Shown one piece after another: positions 51,136 to 61,049 of a stretch of DNA of 64,000 nt. Below the pieces are notes generated by a model, which saw only the letters and a list, made by a program, of their open reading frames with translations, searched no databases and was not told where the DNA came from. The stretch comes from Rhodanobacter sp. (lineage in GTDB: Bacteria; Pseudomonadota; Gammaproteobacteria; Xanthomonadales; Rhodanobacteraceae), in NCBI GenBank assembly GCA_004298045.1, contig SCRM01000005.1, forward strand, positions 1 through 64,000. Reading direction: 5' to 3'. A program made the translations under genes and the position numbers. Positions within the stretch are counted from its first letter, which is position 1; each line of letters begins with the position of its first letter.

Positions 51136-51313
51136 TACATCCTCAGTGGTAGCGGCAGGCTCGAAGCGCCTGCCTCGAAGGCTGGCAAGCAAATGGCTTG
51201 CCAGTTGCTGGCGGCGGTTGCGGCCGCGCGAACCTTGGCGCAGGTGGTTTGCGGCGGCCCATCGTAAGCTGCACGACGCGGCAGACCGCCGCGTCACCAC
51301 TGGTTGACACCCC

Positions 51314-52378
51314 ATGGGCGATCCCCGCACCCGCCGTGTCCGCAACAATCTGCGCATCGAGCGCGACAACGCCGCGCTTTACGCGCGGCTGGCGGCGCTG
51401 GCGGGCGATGCGCCGCAGGCTCAGGTCTATCGCCGCATCGCGGCGGGCGAAAAGGCCAATGCGGCGTTTTGGGAGGCGCGGCTGCGCGCGTTGGGGGCGG
51501 TGGTGCCGCCGGTGCGCATCGGAGCGCGCGTACGCGTGCTTGGCTGGTTTGCACGTCACTTCGGCACCGAATTTGTCATGCCGACCGTGGTGCGCCGGGT
51601 CCACGCCGATTACCTCGCCACGCCGGTCGACCGCAGCGGCCATCGCGACCACTTTGCGTCACCGGGTCTGCTCGCTGGGGCCGGCCACCGGCATCGTGCG
51701 CAAAGCGGCAATACCCAGCGTGCCGCGGTGCTCGGCGCCAACGACGGGCTGGTCTCCAACGTGTCGCTGGTGATGGGCATGGCCGGCGCCGCCACCGGCG
51801 ACCGCGCGGTGCTGCTGGCGGGGCTGGCCGGGCTGGTGGCCGGCGCCTGTTCGATGGCGCTGGGCGAATGGCTCAGCGTGAACAGCTCGCGCGAGTTCTA
51901 CCAAGCGCAGATCACCGAGCGCGCGGAGCGCCTGGCGGCGGTGCCGGAAGCAGGGCTGGCGAACATTGCCGATATCTATCGCGACAAGGGGCTCGACCCG
52001 GCGGCGGCCGAGCACCTCGCCGGCCATGTCACCGCCTCGCCGCGCGCCACGCTGGACATGCTGGTGCGCGAGGAGCTGGGCGTCGATCCCGCCGAGCTCG
52101 GCGGTTCGGCGTGGAGCGCGGCGATCTCGTCGTTTTTCCTGTTTGCCTGCGGTGCGTTGTTTCCGGTGGCGCCGTATTTCTTCACCGGTGGCGGTACCGC
52201 GCTCGCTGCGAGCGCGGCCACCACGGCCGTGGGGCTCAGCCTGATCGGCGTCGGCACGGCCCTGTTCACCGGACGCAACATGCTGTTTTCGATTGCGCGC
52301 CAGTTCGGCATCACGCTCGGCGCCGCGGCGGTGACTTGGGGCGTGGGCCATGTGCTGGGCGTAACGCTCACGGGCTGA
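51314..52378 (+). CDS. VIT1/CCC1-family transporter with N-terminal ferritin-like domain
   Basis: [47 protein letters not shown]-terminal helical region. Confidence 0.85.
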   Translation: MGDPRTRRVRNNLRIERDNAALYARLAALAGDAPQAQVYRRIAAGEKANAAFWEARLRALGAVVPPVRIGARVRVLGWFARHFGTEFVMPTVVRRVHADYLATPVDRSGHRDHFASPGLLAGAGHRHRAQSGNTQRAAVLGANDGLVSNVSLVMGMAGAATGDRAVLLAGLAGLVAGACSMALGEWLSVNSSREFYQAQITERAERLAAVPEAGLANIADIYRDKGLDPAAAEHLAGHVTASPRATLDMLVREELGVDPAELGGSAWSAAISSFFLFACGALFPVAPYFFTGGGTALAASAATTAVGLSLIGVGTALFTGRNMLFSIARQFGITLGAAAVTWGVGHVLGVTLTG

Positions 52379-52428
52379 GCGCGGGGGCTTGCTATGCTGC
52401 GGGTTGGCGCCAACGGCGAGGTGGGTGG

Positions 52429-53562
52429 ATGTCCGCAGTGCTTGCATTGACGCGCGAGCTGATCGCTCGGCGTTCGACCACGCCGGAAGACGCCGGTTGC
52501 CAGACGCTGTTGGCCGCACGCCTCGCGCAAGCCGGTTTTCGCATCGAGCGGCAGCGTTTCGGTGCAGTCGACAACCTGTGGGCGGTGCACGGCGATGGCG
52601 GCGCCACGCTCGCATTCCTCGGCCATACCGACGTGGTGCCGAGCGGCCCGGAGGCTGCGTGGCAAAGTCCGCCGTTCACGCCGACCGTGCGCGATGGCCG
52701 TCTATACGGCCGTGGCGCGGCGGACATGAAAGGCGCGGTCGCGGCGATGACGGTGGCGCTCGAACGGTTTGTCGCGGCGTACCCCGCGCACGCCGGGCGC
52801 GTGGCGCTGCTGTTGACCAGCGACGAGGAAGGCCCGACCAACCTGGATGGCGTGCGGCGCATGGCCGAGCACTTCCGCACCACCGGCGAGCGGATCGACT
52901 GGTGCGTGGTGGGTGAACCCTCCGCCATCGAACGGCTCGGCGACCGCGTGCGCGTTGGTCGTCGCGGTTCGCTCTCCGGCACGCTCGCGGTGCACGGGGT
53001 GCAGGGTCACGTCGCCTACCCGGAGAAGGCGCTGAACCCGATCCACGCGTTTGCGCCGGCGTTGGCCGAGCTCGCCGCCGAGCGTTGGGACGATGGCAAC
53101 GCGGATTTCCCGCCTACTTCGTTCCAGGTGTCCAACGTGAATGCCGGCACCGGGGCCAACAACGTGATTCCCGGCAAGCTGGTGGCACTGATCAATTTCC
53201 GCTACGGCACGGCGAGCCGCGCCGAGGATCTGCGCGCACGCACCGAAGCCATCCTCGCCCGCCACGGGGTGCGCTTCACGCTCGACTGGAACCTCTCCGG
53301 CGCGGCGTTCCTGACGCCGCCCGGCGGGCGCCTGCGCGAGGCGGTGATCGGGGTGTGCCGCGAACTGTGCGGCATCGAGCCCGAGCAAAGCACCGGCGGC
53401 GGCACTTCCGACGGCCGTTTCATCGCGCCGCTGGGCGCCGAGGTGGTCGAGATCGGGCCGGTCAACGCCAGCATCCACAAGGTGGACGAATGCATCGACG
53501 TGGGTGAGCTGGAACGTCTGCCCGATGTGTACGAAGCCATTTGCCGGCAGTTGCTGCGCTGA
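52429..53562 (+). CDS. dapE: Succinyl-diaminopimelate desuccinylase
   Basis: [52 protein letters not shown]. Confidence 0.96.
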   Translation: MSAVLALTRELIARRSTTPEDAGCQTLLAARLAQAGFRIERQRFGAVDNLWAVHGDGGATLAFLGHTDVVPSGPEAAWQSPPFTPTVRDGRLYGRGAADMKGAVAAMTVALERFVAAYPAHAGRVALLLTSDEEGPTNLDGVRRMAEHFRTTGERIDWCVVGEPSAIERLGDRVRVGRRGSLSGTLAVHGVQGHVAYPEKALNPIHAFAPALAELAAERWDDGNADFPPTSFQVSNVNAGTGANNVIPGKLVALINFRYGTASRAEDLRARTEAILARHGVRFTLDWNLSGAAFLTPPGGRLREAVIGVCRELCGIEPEQSTGGGTSDGRFIAPLGAEVVEIGPVNASIHKVDECIDVGELERLPDVYEAICRQLLR

Positions 53563-53584
53563 CACCGACGCCACGGAGGCGCAC

Positions 53585-54961
53585 ATGCGAGTCGTATTTC
53601 ACGGAGCGGCAGGCGGCGAGGTCACCGGCTCCTGCCACTTGGTCGAAGTCGCCGGCAAACGGGTTCTGCTCGACTGCGGCATGCTGCAAGGCAGCCGCGA
53701 TGTCGAAGCGCGCAACCGCGCGTCGTTCGGGTTTGATCCGGCGTCGATCGACGCGCTGGTGCTGAGCCACGCGCATATCGACCACTGCGGGCGGATTCCG
53801 ATCCTGCTCAAGCGCGGGTTTGCCGGCGCCATCCATGCACAGACTGCCACCTGCGACCTGTTGCCGGTGATGCTGCGCGATGCGGCTTCGCTGTCCGAAC
53901 GCAGCGCCGAGCGTGAGAACCGCGAACGCCGCGCCGACCTGCCGCCGATCGAGCCGCTGTACACGCCGGTCGATGTCGCCGCCACGCAGCGGCGTTTGCG
54001 TCCGCAGGCGTACGACACGCCAGTGGAAATCCTGCCCGGCGTCATGCTGCGCCTGCACGAAGCCGGGCACATCCTCGGCTCCAGCGTGGTCGAGCTGCGT
54101 GCCGAAGGCCGCACGCTGGTGTTCAGCGGGGACCTGGGCGTGCGCGGCACGCCGATCCTGCGCGACCCCGCACCGCGCCCGGCGGCCGATCTGGTGCTGC
54201 TGGAGTCCACCTATGGCGACCGCAACCACCGCGACCGCGCCGCCACCGTGGCCGAGCTGGGCGACATTCTCGCCCACGCGCGCGCCGACGGCGGCAACGT
54301 GATCATTCCCGCGTTTGCCGTGGGCCGCAGCCAGGAACTTTTGTACTGGTTTGCCGAGTATTTCGACCGCTGGCAGCTCGCGTCGTGGACGATCTTTCTG
54401 GACAGCCCGATGGCGGCCAAGGTGATGGCGGTTTACGACCGTCACGAGGCGCTGTTCGACGCCAGGGCAGAGAAGCTGTGGCGCGGCCGGCGGCGGCCGT
54501 TCAAGCTGCCCAACCTGCGCGTGTGCGAAACCACCGTGGAAAGCCGCGCGATCAAACGCATCCACGGCGGCGCGATCATCATTGCCGGCTCCGGCATGGC
54601 CAACGGTGGGCGCGTGCGCCATCACCTTGCCAACAACCTTGCCTTTGCCCGCCACCACGTGGTGTTTGTCGGCTACCAGGCCGCCGGCACGCTGGGCCGC
54701 ACCCTGGTCAACCGCGCACCGCGCGTGCGCCTGTTCGGCGCGGAAATCCCGGTGCGCGCGGCGATCCACACCGTGGGCGGCCTCTCTGCCCACGCCGACC
54801 AGCGCGGCCTGCTCGACTGGTACGCCAGCGCCGGCGACCGGCCACCGGTGGTGCTGGTGCATGGCGAGGACGACGCGCGCCGCGCGCTGGCGGCAGAGCT
54901 GCACCGGCGCCATGGGATTGCGGTGACGCTGGCGCAGGCCGGCGCCACGCAAGCGGCGTGA
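53585..54961 (+). CDS. MBL-fold beta-CASP RNA-processing exonuclease family
   Basis: LSHAHIDHCGRIPILLKRGF; AFAVGRSQELLYW; GLSAHADQRGLLDW. Confidence 0.92.
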   Translation: MRVVFHGAAGGEVTGSCHLVEVAGKRVLLDCGMLQGSRDVEARNRASFGFDPASIDALVLSHAHIDHCGRIPILLKRGFAGAIHAQTATCDLLPVMLRDAASLSERSAERENRERRADLPPIEPLYTPVDVAATQRRLRPQAYDTPVEILPGVMLRLHEAGHILGSSVVELRAEGRTLVFSGDLGVRGTPILRDPAPRPAADLVLLESTYGDRNHRDRAATVAELGDILAHARADGGNVIIPAFAVGRSQELLYWFAEYFDRWQLASWTIFLDSPMAAKVMAVYDRHEALFDARAEKLWRGRRRPFKLPNLRVCETTVESRAIKRIHGGAIIIAGSGMANGGRVRHHLANNLAFARHHVVFVGYQAAGTLGRTLVNRAPRVRLFGAEIPVRAAIHTVGGLSAHADQRGLLDWYASAGDRPPVVLVHGEDDARRALAAELHRRHGIAVTLAQAGATQAA

Positions 54962-54979
54962 CGCGGTGGCGCAGCGCAG

Positions 54980-55774
54980 CTACTGCGGCACCAGCACCGC
55001 AAAGATGCCGGCGTAGGGCTTGACCATGAAGCTCGGCGCGCCGGCGTAGCCTTCGCCGTCCACGTAGAGCTGGGAGATGGTGCCGTCCAGGTACAGCGCG
55101 TTGCGGCAGCCCAGCTGGTCGCGGAACAGGCGCGCGAAATCGTGGAAGTTGACCGGCACCTCGCTGGCGGCAAACACGACTTCGTTTGGCGTTTTTGCGC
55201 ACACGCCGCTGCGCCACTTGAGGCTGCCGGAATCGGCGAGAAAGTGCGGGTTGAGCGCGCCGTCGATCACCAGCATCGGCCCCGATTGCGTGGCCCAGCG
55301 CACCGGCTTGCCGGCGGCCTTGAACGCGGCGCTGGTCTCGACGCTGGCGTGCCCGTGGCGGTCGATGGCAAACACGCCGTTGGGCAGCAGCGAAAAATTG
55401 CCGGACGCCGGGTTGCCGTGCGCAAGGTTCAGCGGCACCAGTGTCTTGCCGTCTTCCACATGCAGGCCGAGCGGCGCGGCGTTGGCATCGTAGATGCCGG
55501 CGTTGGTGGCAAACAGCACACGCTGGCCGTGTGCGCCGGCCCACTCACGCAGCGCGTCGATGCTGGCGAACGGCGCGCCGGTGGCGGGGTCGCGCCAGTG
55601 CAGGCTCAGGGTTTCATGCTTGAGATCGAGCCGCACCACGCGGTAGCTCTGGCCGTCGAGGTTGACCTCGCTGCCGTGTGGCGCATGTGCGGCGGCGCCG
55701 CACCCGGCAAGCGTGAAGGCCAGCATCGGCAGCCAGCAGGTGATGCGGCGAGGGGGAAATGAGGGAACACGCAT
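54980..55774 (-). CDS. Phosphodiester glycosidase (DUF2233) family, lipoprotein-like signal
   Basis: LPMLAFTLAGCGAAAH; FATNAGIYDANAAPLGLHVEDGKTLVPLN; GCRNALYLDGTISQLYV. Confidence 0.87.
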   Translation of the reverse strand: MRVPSFPPRRITCWLPMLAFTLAGCGAAAHAPHGSEVNLDGQSYRVVRLDLKHETLSLHWRDPATGAPFASIDALREWAGAHGQRVLFATNAGIYDANAAPLGLHVEDGKTLVPLNLAHGNPASGNFSLLPNGVFAIDRHGHASVETSAAFKAAGKPVRWATQSGPMLVIDGALNPHFLADSGSLKWRSGVCAKTPNEVVFAASEVPVNFHDFARLFRDQLGCRNALYLDGTISQLYVDGEGYAGAPSFMVKPYAGIFAVLVPQ

Positions 55775-55868
55775 GCGCGCATGGTCGCCGTGGCACCCCG
55801 TTCGTGGCAAGCGCGCCCGTGTCGTTCGCCGGCGTCGCTACAATCAATGTTTTCGCCTGCCGGTTGCC

Positions 55869-56363
55869 ATGCCCTACACGCCCATCGTCGCCTCGCTCGG
55901 CTACGTGCTGTCGCCGGATCGCACGCAGGTGCTGATGATCCACCGCGACACGCGGCCGAGCGACCAGCACTACGGCAAGTACAACGGCCTGGGCGGCAAG
56001 ATGGAACCCGGCGAGGACATTGCCGGCTGCATGCGGCGCGAGATTCGCGAGGAAGCCGGCATCGCCATCACCTCGATGCAATTGCGCGGCACGCTGAACT
56101 GGCCGGGCTTCGGCAAGCATGGCGAGGATTGGCTCGGCTTCGTTTTCTTGATCGACGGGTTCACCGGCACGCCGTTGCCCGGCAACCACGAAGGCACGCT
56201 GCGCTGGGTCGCGCGCAGCGACCTTTTGGCATTCACCCTGCCGATGTGGGACGGCGACCGCCACTTCCTGCCGCTGGTGTTCGACGCCGATCCACGCCCG
56301 TTCCACGGCGTGATGCCGTATCGCGACGGCCACATGCAGTCGTGGGCCTGCACGCGGTTGTGA
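55869..56363 (+). CDS. NUDIX hydrolase (8-oxo-dGTP diphosphatase-like)
   Basis: GLGGKMEPGEDIAGCMRREIREEAGI Nudix box. Confidence 0.93.
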   Translation: MPYTPIVASLGYVLSPDRTQVLMIHRDTRPSDQHYGKYNGLGGKMEPGEDIAGCMRREIREEAGIAITSMQLRGTLNWPGFGKHGEDWLGFVFLIDGFTGTPLPGNHEGTLRWVARSDLLAFTLPMWDGDRHFLPLVFDADPRPFHGVMPYRDGHMQSWACTRL

Positions 56364-56375
56364 GCGGCACGCGCC

Positions 56376-57152
56376 TCAGGGCACGTCGGCAACCCACTGC
56401 GAGGTGCCGAATTTTTCCTTGACCAGGGCCTCGGCGCGCGCCAGTTCGGCATCGCGCAAGGTGTCGTCGGCCAGGCCATGCAGGCGACGGAAGGTGGCCA
56501 GCATGCGTTCAACCACGGTGGCGCGCGGCAGGCCGGTCTGGCTGCGCAGCGGGTCGACGCGCTTGGCCGCGCTGGCGGTGCCTTTGTCCGAGAGTTTTTC
56601 GCGGCCGATGCGCAGCACGTCGAGCATCTTCGTGGCGTCGATGTCGTAGGCCATGGTGACGTGGTGCAGCAGCGCGCCACGGCTGCGGGTCTGCGCGGCG
56701 CCGGCGATCTTGCCGCCGGCGGAGGTGATGTCGTTGAGTGGCTGGTACCACGCCTTGATGCCCAGCTCGCCCAGCGCGGCCAGCACCCAGGAATCCATCA
56801 GCGCGTAACTCTCCTGGAAACTCATGCCTTCCACCATCGACAGCGGGGCGTAGATGGAATAGGTGATGGTGTTGCCCGGCTCGATGAACATGGCGCCGCC
56901 GCCCGAGATGCGGCGCACCACTTCGATGTCGTGCTGCCTGGCGGCTTCGGCGTCGACCTCGTTGCGCAGCGACTGGAAGCGGCCGATGACGACTGCGGAG
57001 GAGGCCCATTCCCACAGTCGCAGCGTCGGCTGGCGGCGGCCGGCGGCCACTTCGTCGAGCAGCGCCTGGTCGAGCGCCATGTGCAGCAGCGGCGCCTGCG
57101 GGGCGGTGTGGATCAACTGCCAGTCGTGGTCGCGCCACATGCTGCGGCTCAT
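56376..57152 (-). CDS. lplA: Lipoate-protein ligase A, catalytic domain
   Basis: LWEWASSAVVIGRFQSLRNEVD; RRISGGGAMFIEPGNTITYSI; AGGKIAGAAQ. Confidence 0.9.
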   Translation of the reverse strand: MSRSMWRDHDWQLIHTAPQAPLLHMALDQALLDEVAAGRRQPTLRLWEWASSAVVIGRFQSLRNEVDAEAARQHDIEVVRRISGGGAMFIEPGNTITYSIYAPLSMVEGMSFQESYALMDSWVLAALGELGIKAWYQPLNDITSAGGKIAGAAQTRSRGALLHHVTMAYDIDATKMLDVLRIGREKLSDKGTASAAKRVDPLRSQTGLPRATVVERMLATFRRLHGLADDTLRDAELARAEALVKEKFGTSQWVADVP

Positions 57153-57439
57153 GCGGTTTCTCCAGGCGCGAGTGCGCGGCGCACGGCGGTGACGATGGCT
57201 TCCGGGGAAATGCCGTACATCGAAGTGTCCTTGGGCAGCTTGCCGAGGATGGCGGCAGCGAGCGCGGCGTCGTCGGCGTCGGCGCGCTGGCCGTTCAACG
57301 CGGCGTCGATCGCCGGCAGTGCGGCGTCGGGTTCAAGAAAAAAATCGCCGCTCAGACGCACGCCATCCAGCCGGCCATCGCGCACCGCGAGGTCGATCAC
57401 GACCAGCTTGCCGCCGGGCATTTTGTATTCACCGTGCAT
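57149..57439 (-). CDS. Lipoate-protein ligase accessory (C-terminal, LplB-like) domain as a separate gene
   Basis: MHGEYKMPGGKLVVIDLAVRDGRLDGVRLSGDFFLEPD; stop overlaps the lplA start. Confidence 0.82.
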   Translation of the reverse strand: MHGEYKMPGGKLVVIDLAVRDGRLDGVRLSGDFFLEPDAALPAIDAALNGQRADADDAALAAAILGKLPKDTSMYGISPEAIVTAVRRALAPGETA

Positions 57440-57764
57440 GGCTTGCCTCGTTGGCGTCCGCGCAGGCGGACCAGACAGGAAAGTCTAGCAAGCACGGCGC
57501 GCCGGCTCTTGATCCAGGAGCGTGCGCGGGGGAAACCGGGCAGGCGAGGCAGCGTCGTTTTGAGCCCGCTTGCGCGACGGTTTGCCGGCTCATGGCGGTT
57601 CCAAGGACCCAGAACTGGCGGGAAAGATGGCCAAAACGACGTGGCCGCTGTCGCTGGCGTTGTGGCCGCACACGCTTCCGGCACATCTACACACTACCGT
57701 GCCGCAGACGCGCGCATGCTTCGCAGCTTGGGTCGCACAGCGCTACCGTGCACCCGCATCTCAC

Positions 57765-58991
57765 ATGCCCTTCGACCCTTCCATGCCTTCTTCTCAATCT
57801 GTTGCGCCAGCGGTGTCGCTGCGCGCCGAGCGCCGCATGCTGGCGCTGGTTTGTACTGCCGCCTTTCTCGTGTTTGTGCAGACCTTCATGGTCGCGCCAC
57901 TGATTCCGCGCCTGGCCGCGGTGTTTGCCAGCCCGATCGCGTGGGTGGCGCTGGCGGTGCCGGCGTACGTGATACCGCAGGGCATTTCCACGCTGGCGAG
58001 CGGGCCGTTGTCCGACCACTTCAGCCGGCGCAGCGTGATCCTCGCCTCGCTGGCGCTGTTCACCGCGATCACCGCGTTGACGGTGAGCGCGACCCACGTC
58101 GGCACCTTCATCGCCTGGCGCGTCGTTGCCGGCATCAGCGCCGCCGGCGTGGTGCCGATTTCGCTCACGCTGATCGGCGACGTGGTGCCGTTCACCCGGC
58201 GCGGCAAGGCGGTGGGCTGGTTGTTCGGCGCAATTGCCGGCGGCACCGCGGCCGGTGCCGCGATCGGCGCGCTGCTGGAACCGCTGGTCGGCTGGCGGGC
58301 GCTGTTTCTCGGCGTGGCGGCGCTGTGCGCGCTGGCGCTGGGCTATGCCGTCGCCGCCGATGCCTTGCCGCGCCTGCCGGCGTCGCGCATCGCGCATGCG
58401 TGGTCGCGCGTGTTTCGCGGTTATGGACAATTGCTGGCGCAGGGCAGGGCGCGGCGCACGTATGCCTACGTGCTGATCAACGCGGTCCTGATCTCCGGCG
58501 TGTTCACTTGGCTGGGCGTGTACCTGCACCAGCGTTTCGGTTTGGGCGAGGCCGGCATCGGCTGGGTGATGCTGGGTTACGGCATTCCCGGCCTCATCTT
58601 TGGCCCGCTGATCGGCAAGCTGGCGGATCGCTACGGCCGCTCGCGCATCGTGCCTGCCGGGGTGGCACTGACCGGCGTGTGCGCGCTGCTGCTGGCGCTG
58701 CCGTTGCCGCTGAACGGCGTGCGGGTGGCGATCGTGCTGCTCTCGCTCGGCTTCGACCTGACCCACCCGCAGCTGGCGGCGATTGCCACCGACCTCAAGG
58801 GCGACCGCGGGCAGGCGGTGGCGCTGATGGCATTCTCGCTGTTTGTCGGGTTCGGGCTGGGCAGCCTCGTGTTCCAGGCGGTACTGGTCGCCGGCTTTGC
58901 CGTCGCCCTGGGTGTGTTTGCCGCAGCCGCGTGGCTGGCAGCGGCGCTGGCGCTGCGTCTGTTCCGCAGCGAGCGTCCACGCGGCGCGTAG
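57765..58991 (+). CDS. MFS transporter
   Basis: 12-TM pattern; GPLSDHFSRRSVI; LADRYGRSRIV; start may be 57783. Confidence 0.9.
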   Translation: MPFDPSMPSSQSVAPAVSLRAERRMLALVCTAAFLVFVQTFMVAPLIPRLAAVFASPIAWVALAVPAYVIPQGISTLASGPLSDHFSRRSVILASLALFTAITALTVSATHVGTFIAWRVVAGISAAGVVPISLTLIGDVVPFTRRGKAVGWLFGAIAGGTAAGAAIGALLEPLVGWRALFLGVAALCALALGYAVAADALPRLPASRIAHAWSRVFRGYGQLLAQGRARRTYAYVLINAVLISGVFTWLGVYLHQRFGLGEAGIGWVMLGYGIPGLIFGPLIGKLADRYGRSRIVPAGVALTGVCALLLALPLPLNGVRVAIVLLSLGFDLTHPQLAAIATDLKGDRGQAVALMAFSLFVGFGLGSLVFQAVLVAGFAVALGVFAAAAWLAAALALRLFRSERPRGA

Positions 58992-59082
58992 GGCGGTCGG
59001 TTCGGGCTTGGGTATAGGGCGCAGGCGTCAAAGCGACGCCTTTGCCATACCCGCCGTGCAAAGCGCTACCCGCGTCATGCTT

Positions 59083-59122
59083 TTCCCGATTCCCGATTCC
59101 CGATTCCCGATTCCCGATTCCC
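59083..59122. repeat. Tandem heptamer array (TTCCCGA), about 5.7 perfect copies
   Basis: ttcccga x5 + ttccc read directly. Confidence 0.95.
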
Positions 59123-59295
59123 GGTATGCGTGATGCAGGCCCGGCCAATGCCGCGCATGCCATATGCACGCACGGCATAAGTACATGACGGGAGGGAGTT
59201 GGGCAGGCATGGTGCGCCGCACTAACTTGGCGTTGCTGCGCATGTTGTCGTGACGACCGGCTAGCCGTTTTGCGCAGTTGGCGGCGGCACAGCGG

Positions 59296-60567
59296 ATGAA
59301 GGACAAGATGTTGGCAAGCAAGTTCTGGTGGGTGGCGATGACCGTGTTGGCGGTACCGGCCGCGCACGCCACTGACGGTTATTTTCAACACGGTTACGGC
59401 ATCGAGGCGCAGAGCATGGGCGGCGCTGCCACTGCGGTGGCCGACAACGCCATGGGCGGCGCGAACAACCCGGCATCGATGCTGTTTGCCGGAAACCGCC
59501 TGGATGCCGGGCTGGTGGCCTTCAGTCCGCGTCGACGGGCGAGTCGCGACAGCGCCTTCCCCGGGCCGGTCGGTGCGGCCGCCAGCGGGCGCAACTATTT
59601 TCCGGTGCCGTCGTTTGGCTGGAACCACGTGGTGGATGGCCGCTACGCCCTGGGCGTCACGGTCTACGGCAATGGCGGCATGAATACCGATTACCCCGGC
59701 CATGCGCTTGCGGCCAACACCTGCGGCGCCGGTGCGCCGGCGTCCAACCTCTTGTGTGGCCAAGGCCATCTCGGGGTGAATCTCCAGCAGCTCGTGGTTG
59801 CGCCCACGTTTGCGCTGCGCCTGACCGAACACCAGGCGCTGGGCTTCTCGCCGCTGTTCGCTTACCAGCGGTTCGAGGCCTATGGCCTGCAGGCGTTTGC
59901 CGGCATGTCGGTGGCGCCGGATCACCTCACCAACCGCGGCACCAGCAGTTCCACCGGCGTGGGCGTGCGCGTGGGCTGGTATGCGCAGGTGGGCAACCAC
60001 GTGACCCTGGGCGCCGCCTACTCGCCACGGCTGCACATGAGCCGGTTTGATGATTACCGCGGCCTGTTCGCCGGCCACGGCAGTTTCGATCTGCCGGAAA
60101 ACTGGAATGTCGGCGTGGCGCTGAGGCCGAACGGCCGCTGGCTGATCGCTGCCGACTACCAGCGCATCAACTATGGCGATGTGCCCAGCGTCGGCCGCAC
60201 GAGCCGCGTGCAGGCGCCGCTGGGTTCTCCGGCAGGCCCCGGCTTTGGCTGGCGCAACACCAACGTGTGGAAGCTGGGTGTGGCCTGGCGCGTGGACGAC
60301 CGCTGGACGCTGCGCGCCGGCTACAACCACAGCACCAACCCGGTGACCGCCGCCAACGTCACGTTCAACATCCTCGCGCCCGGCGTCATCCGCGATCACG
60401 CGACGCTGGGGCTGGCATATCGCACGGCCGGCGGCGAGTTGTCGCTGTCGTACCTGCACGCGTTCAGCAACCGCGTGCGCGGCGTTTCGCTGATCGATCC
60501 GATGGCGAGCGAAACCTTGCGCATGCATGAAGACTCGATCGGCATCGGCTACGGATGGCGGCTGTGA
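59296..60567 (+). CDS. OmpP1/FadL/TodX family outer membrane transporter
   Basis: Signal peptide; YFQHGYGIEAQSMGGAATAVADNAMGGANNPASM; terminal aromatic beta-strand GIGYGWRL. Confidence 0.91.
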   Translation: MKDKMLASKFWWVAMTVLAVPAAHATDGYFQHGYGIEAQSMGGAATAVADNAMGGANNPASMLFAGNRLDAGLVAFSPRRRASRDSAFPGPVGAAASGRNYFPVPSFGWNHVVDGRYALGVTVYGNGGMNTDYPGHALAANTCGAGAPASNLLCGQGHLGVNLQQLVVAPTFALRLTEHQALGFSPLFAYQRFEAYGLQAFAGMSVAPDHLTNRGTSSSTGVGVRVGWYAQVGNHVTLGAAYSPRLHMSRFDDYRGLFAGHGSFDLPENWNVGVALRPNGRWLIAADYQRINYGDVPSVGRTSRVQAPLGSPAGPGFGWRNTNVWKLGVAWRVDDRWTLRAGYNHSTNPVTAANVTFNILAPGVIRDHATLGLAYRTAGGELSLSYLHAFSNRVRGVSLIDPMASETLRMHEDSIGIGYGWRL

Positions 60568-60585
60568 GCCCCCATATGAGGGGGC
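60568..60585. other. Hairpin gccccc-atatga-gggggc between fadL-like gene and YeeE gene
   Basis: Perfect 6-bp GC stem. Confidence 0.6.
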
Positions 60586-60598
60586 AGGAAAGGCAATC

Positions 60599-61048
60599 AT
60601 GAGCATCACCAGTTTCACCCCTTGGGAGGGCCTCGTCGGCGGCTTGCTGATCGGCATTGCCACCGTTGCGTGGCTGTGGTTGTACGGCCGGGTTACCGGC
60701 ATCAGCGGGATCCTCGGCGGGTTGGTATTGAAGGAGCCCGCGGGCGATCGCAGTTGGCGTGCGTGGTATCTCGCCGGGCTCATCGGCGGCGTGTTCGGCT
60801 ACGAGTGGCTGACGCGGCACGGCCTGCCGGGCACGCATTTCAGCGTCGACCTGCAGGCATCGTGGCCGGTGCTGCTGGCGGCGGGATTCCTCGTCGGCGT
60901 CGGCACCCGGCTTGGGCGCGGCTGTACGTCGGGCCACGGCGTATGCGGCATCGCGCGGCTGTCCAAGCGTTCGTTCGTCGCCACCGGCACCTTCATGCTG
61001 GCGGCGTTCGCGACGGTGTTTGTCGTGCGGCACGTGGTGGGAGGTTGA
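60599..61048 (+). CDS. YeeE/YedE family transporter half (first)
   Basis: GFLVGVGTRLGRGCTSGHGVCGIARLSKRSFVAT. Confidence 0.9.
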   Translation: MSITSFTPWEGLVGGLLIGIATVAWLWLYGRVTGISGILGGLVLKEPAGDRSWRAWYLAGLIGGVFGYEWLTRHGLPGTHFSVDLQASWPVLLAAGFLVGVGTRLGRGCTSGHGVCGIARLSKRSFVATGTFMLAAFATVFVVRHVVGG

Positions 61049-61049
61049 C

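Noticed and set aside
57434-59017. 527-aa plus-strand ORF in a second frame over the MFS gene
   Set aside because: Gly/Arg/Ala-rich shadow frame; the MFS frame has a regular TM pattern.
59083-59122. Heptamer array considered as a CRISPR-like array
   Set aside because: Units are 7 bp with no spacers, and there are no cas genes in the window.
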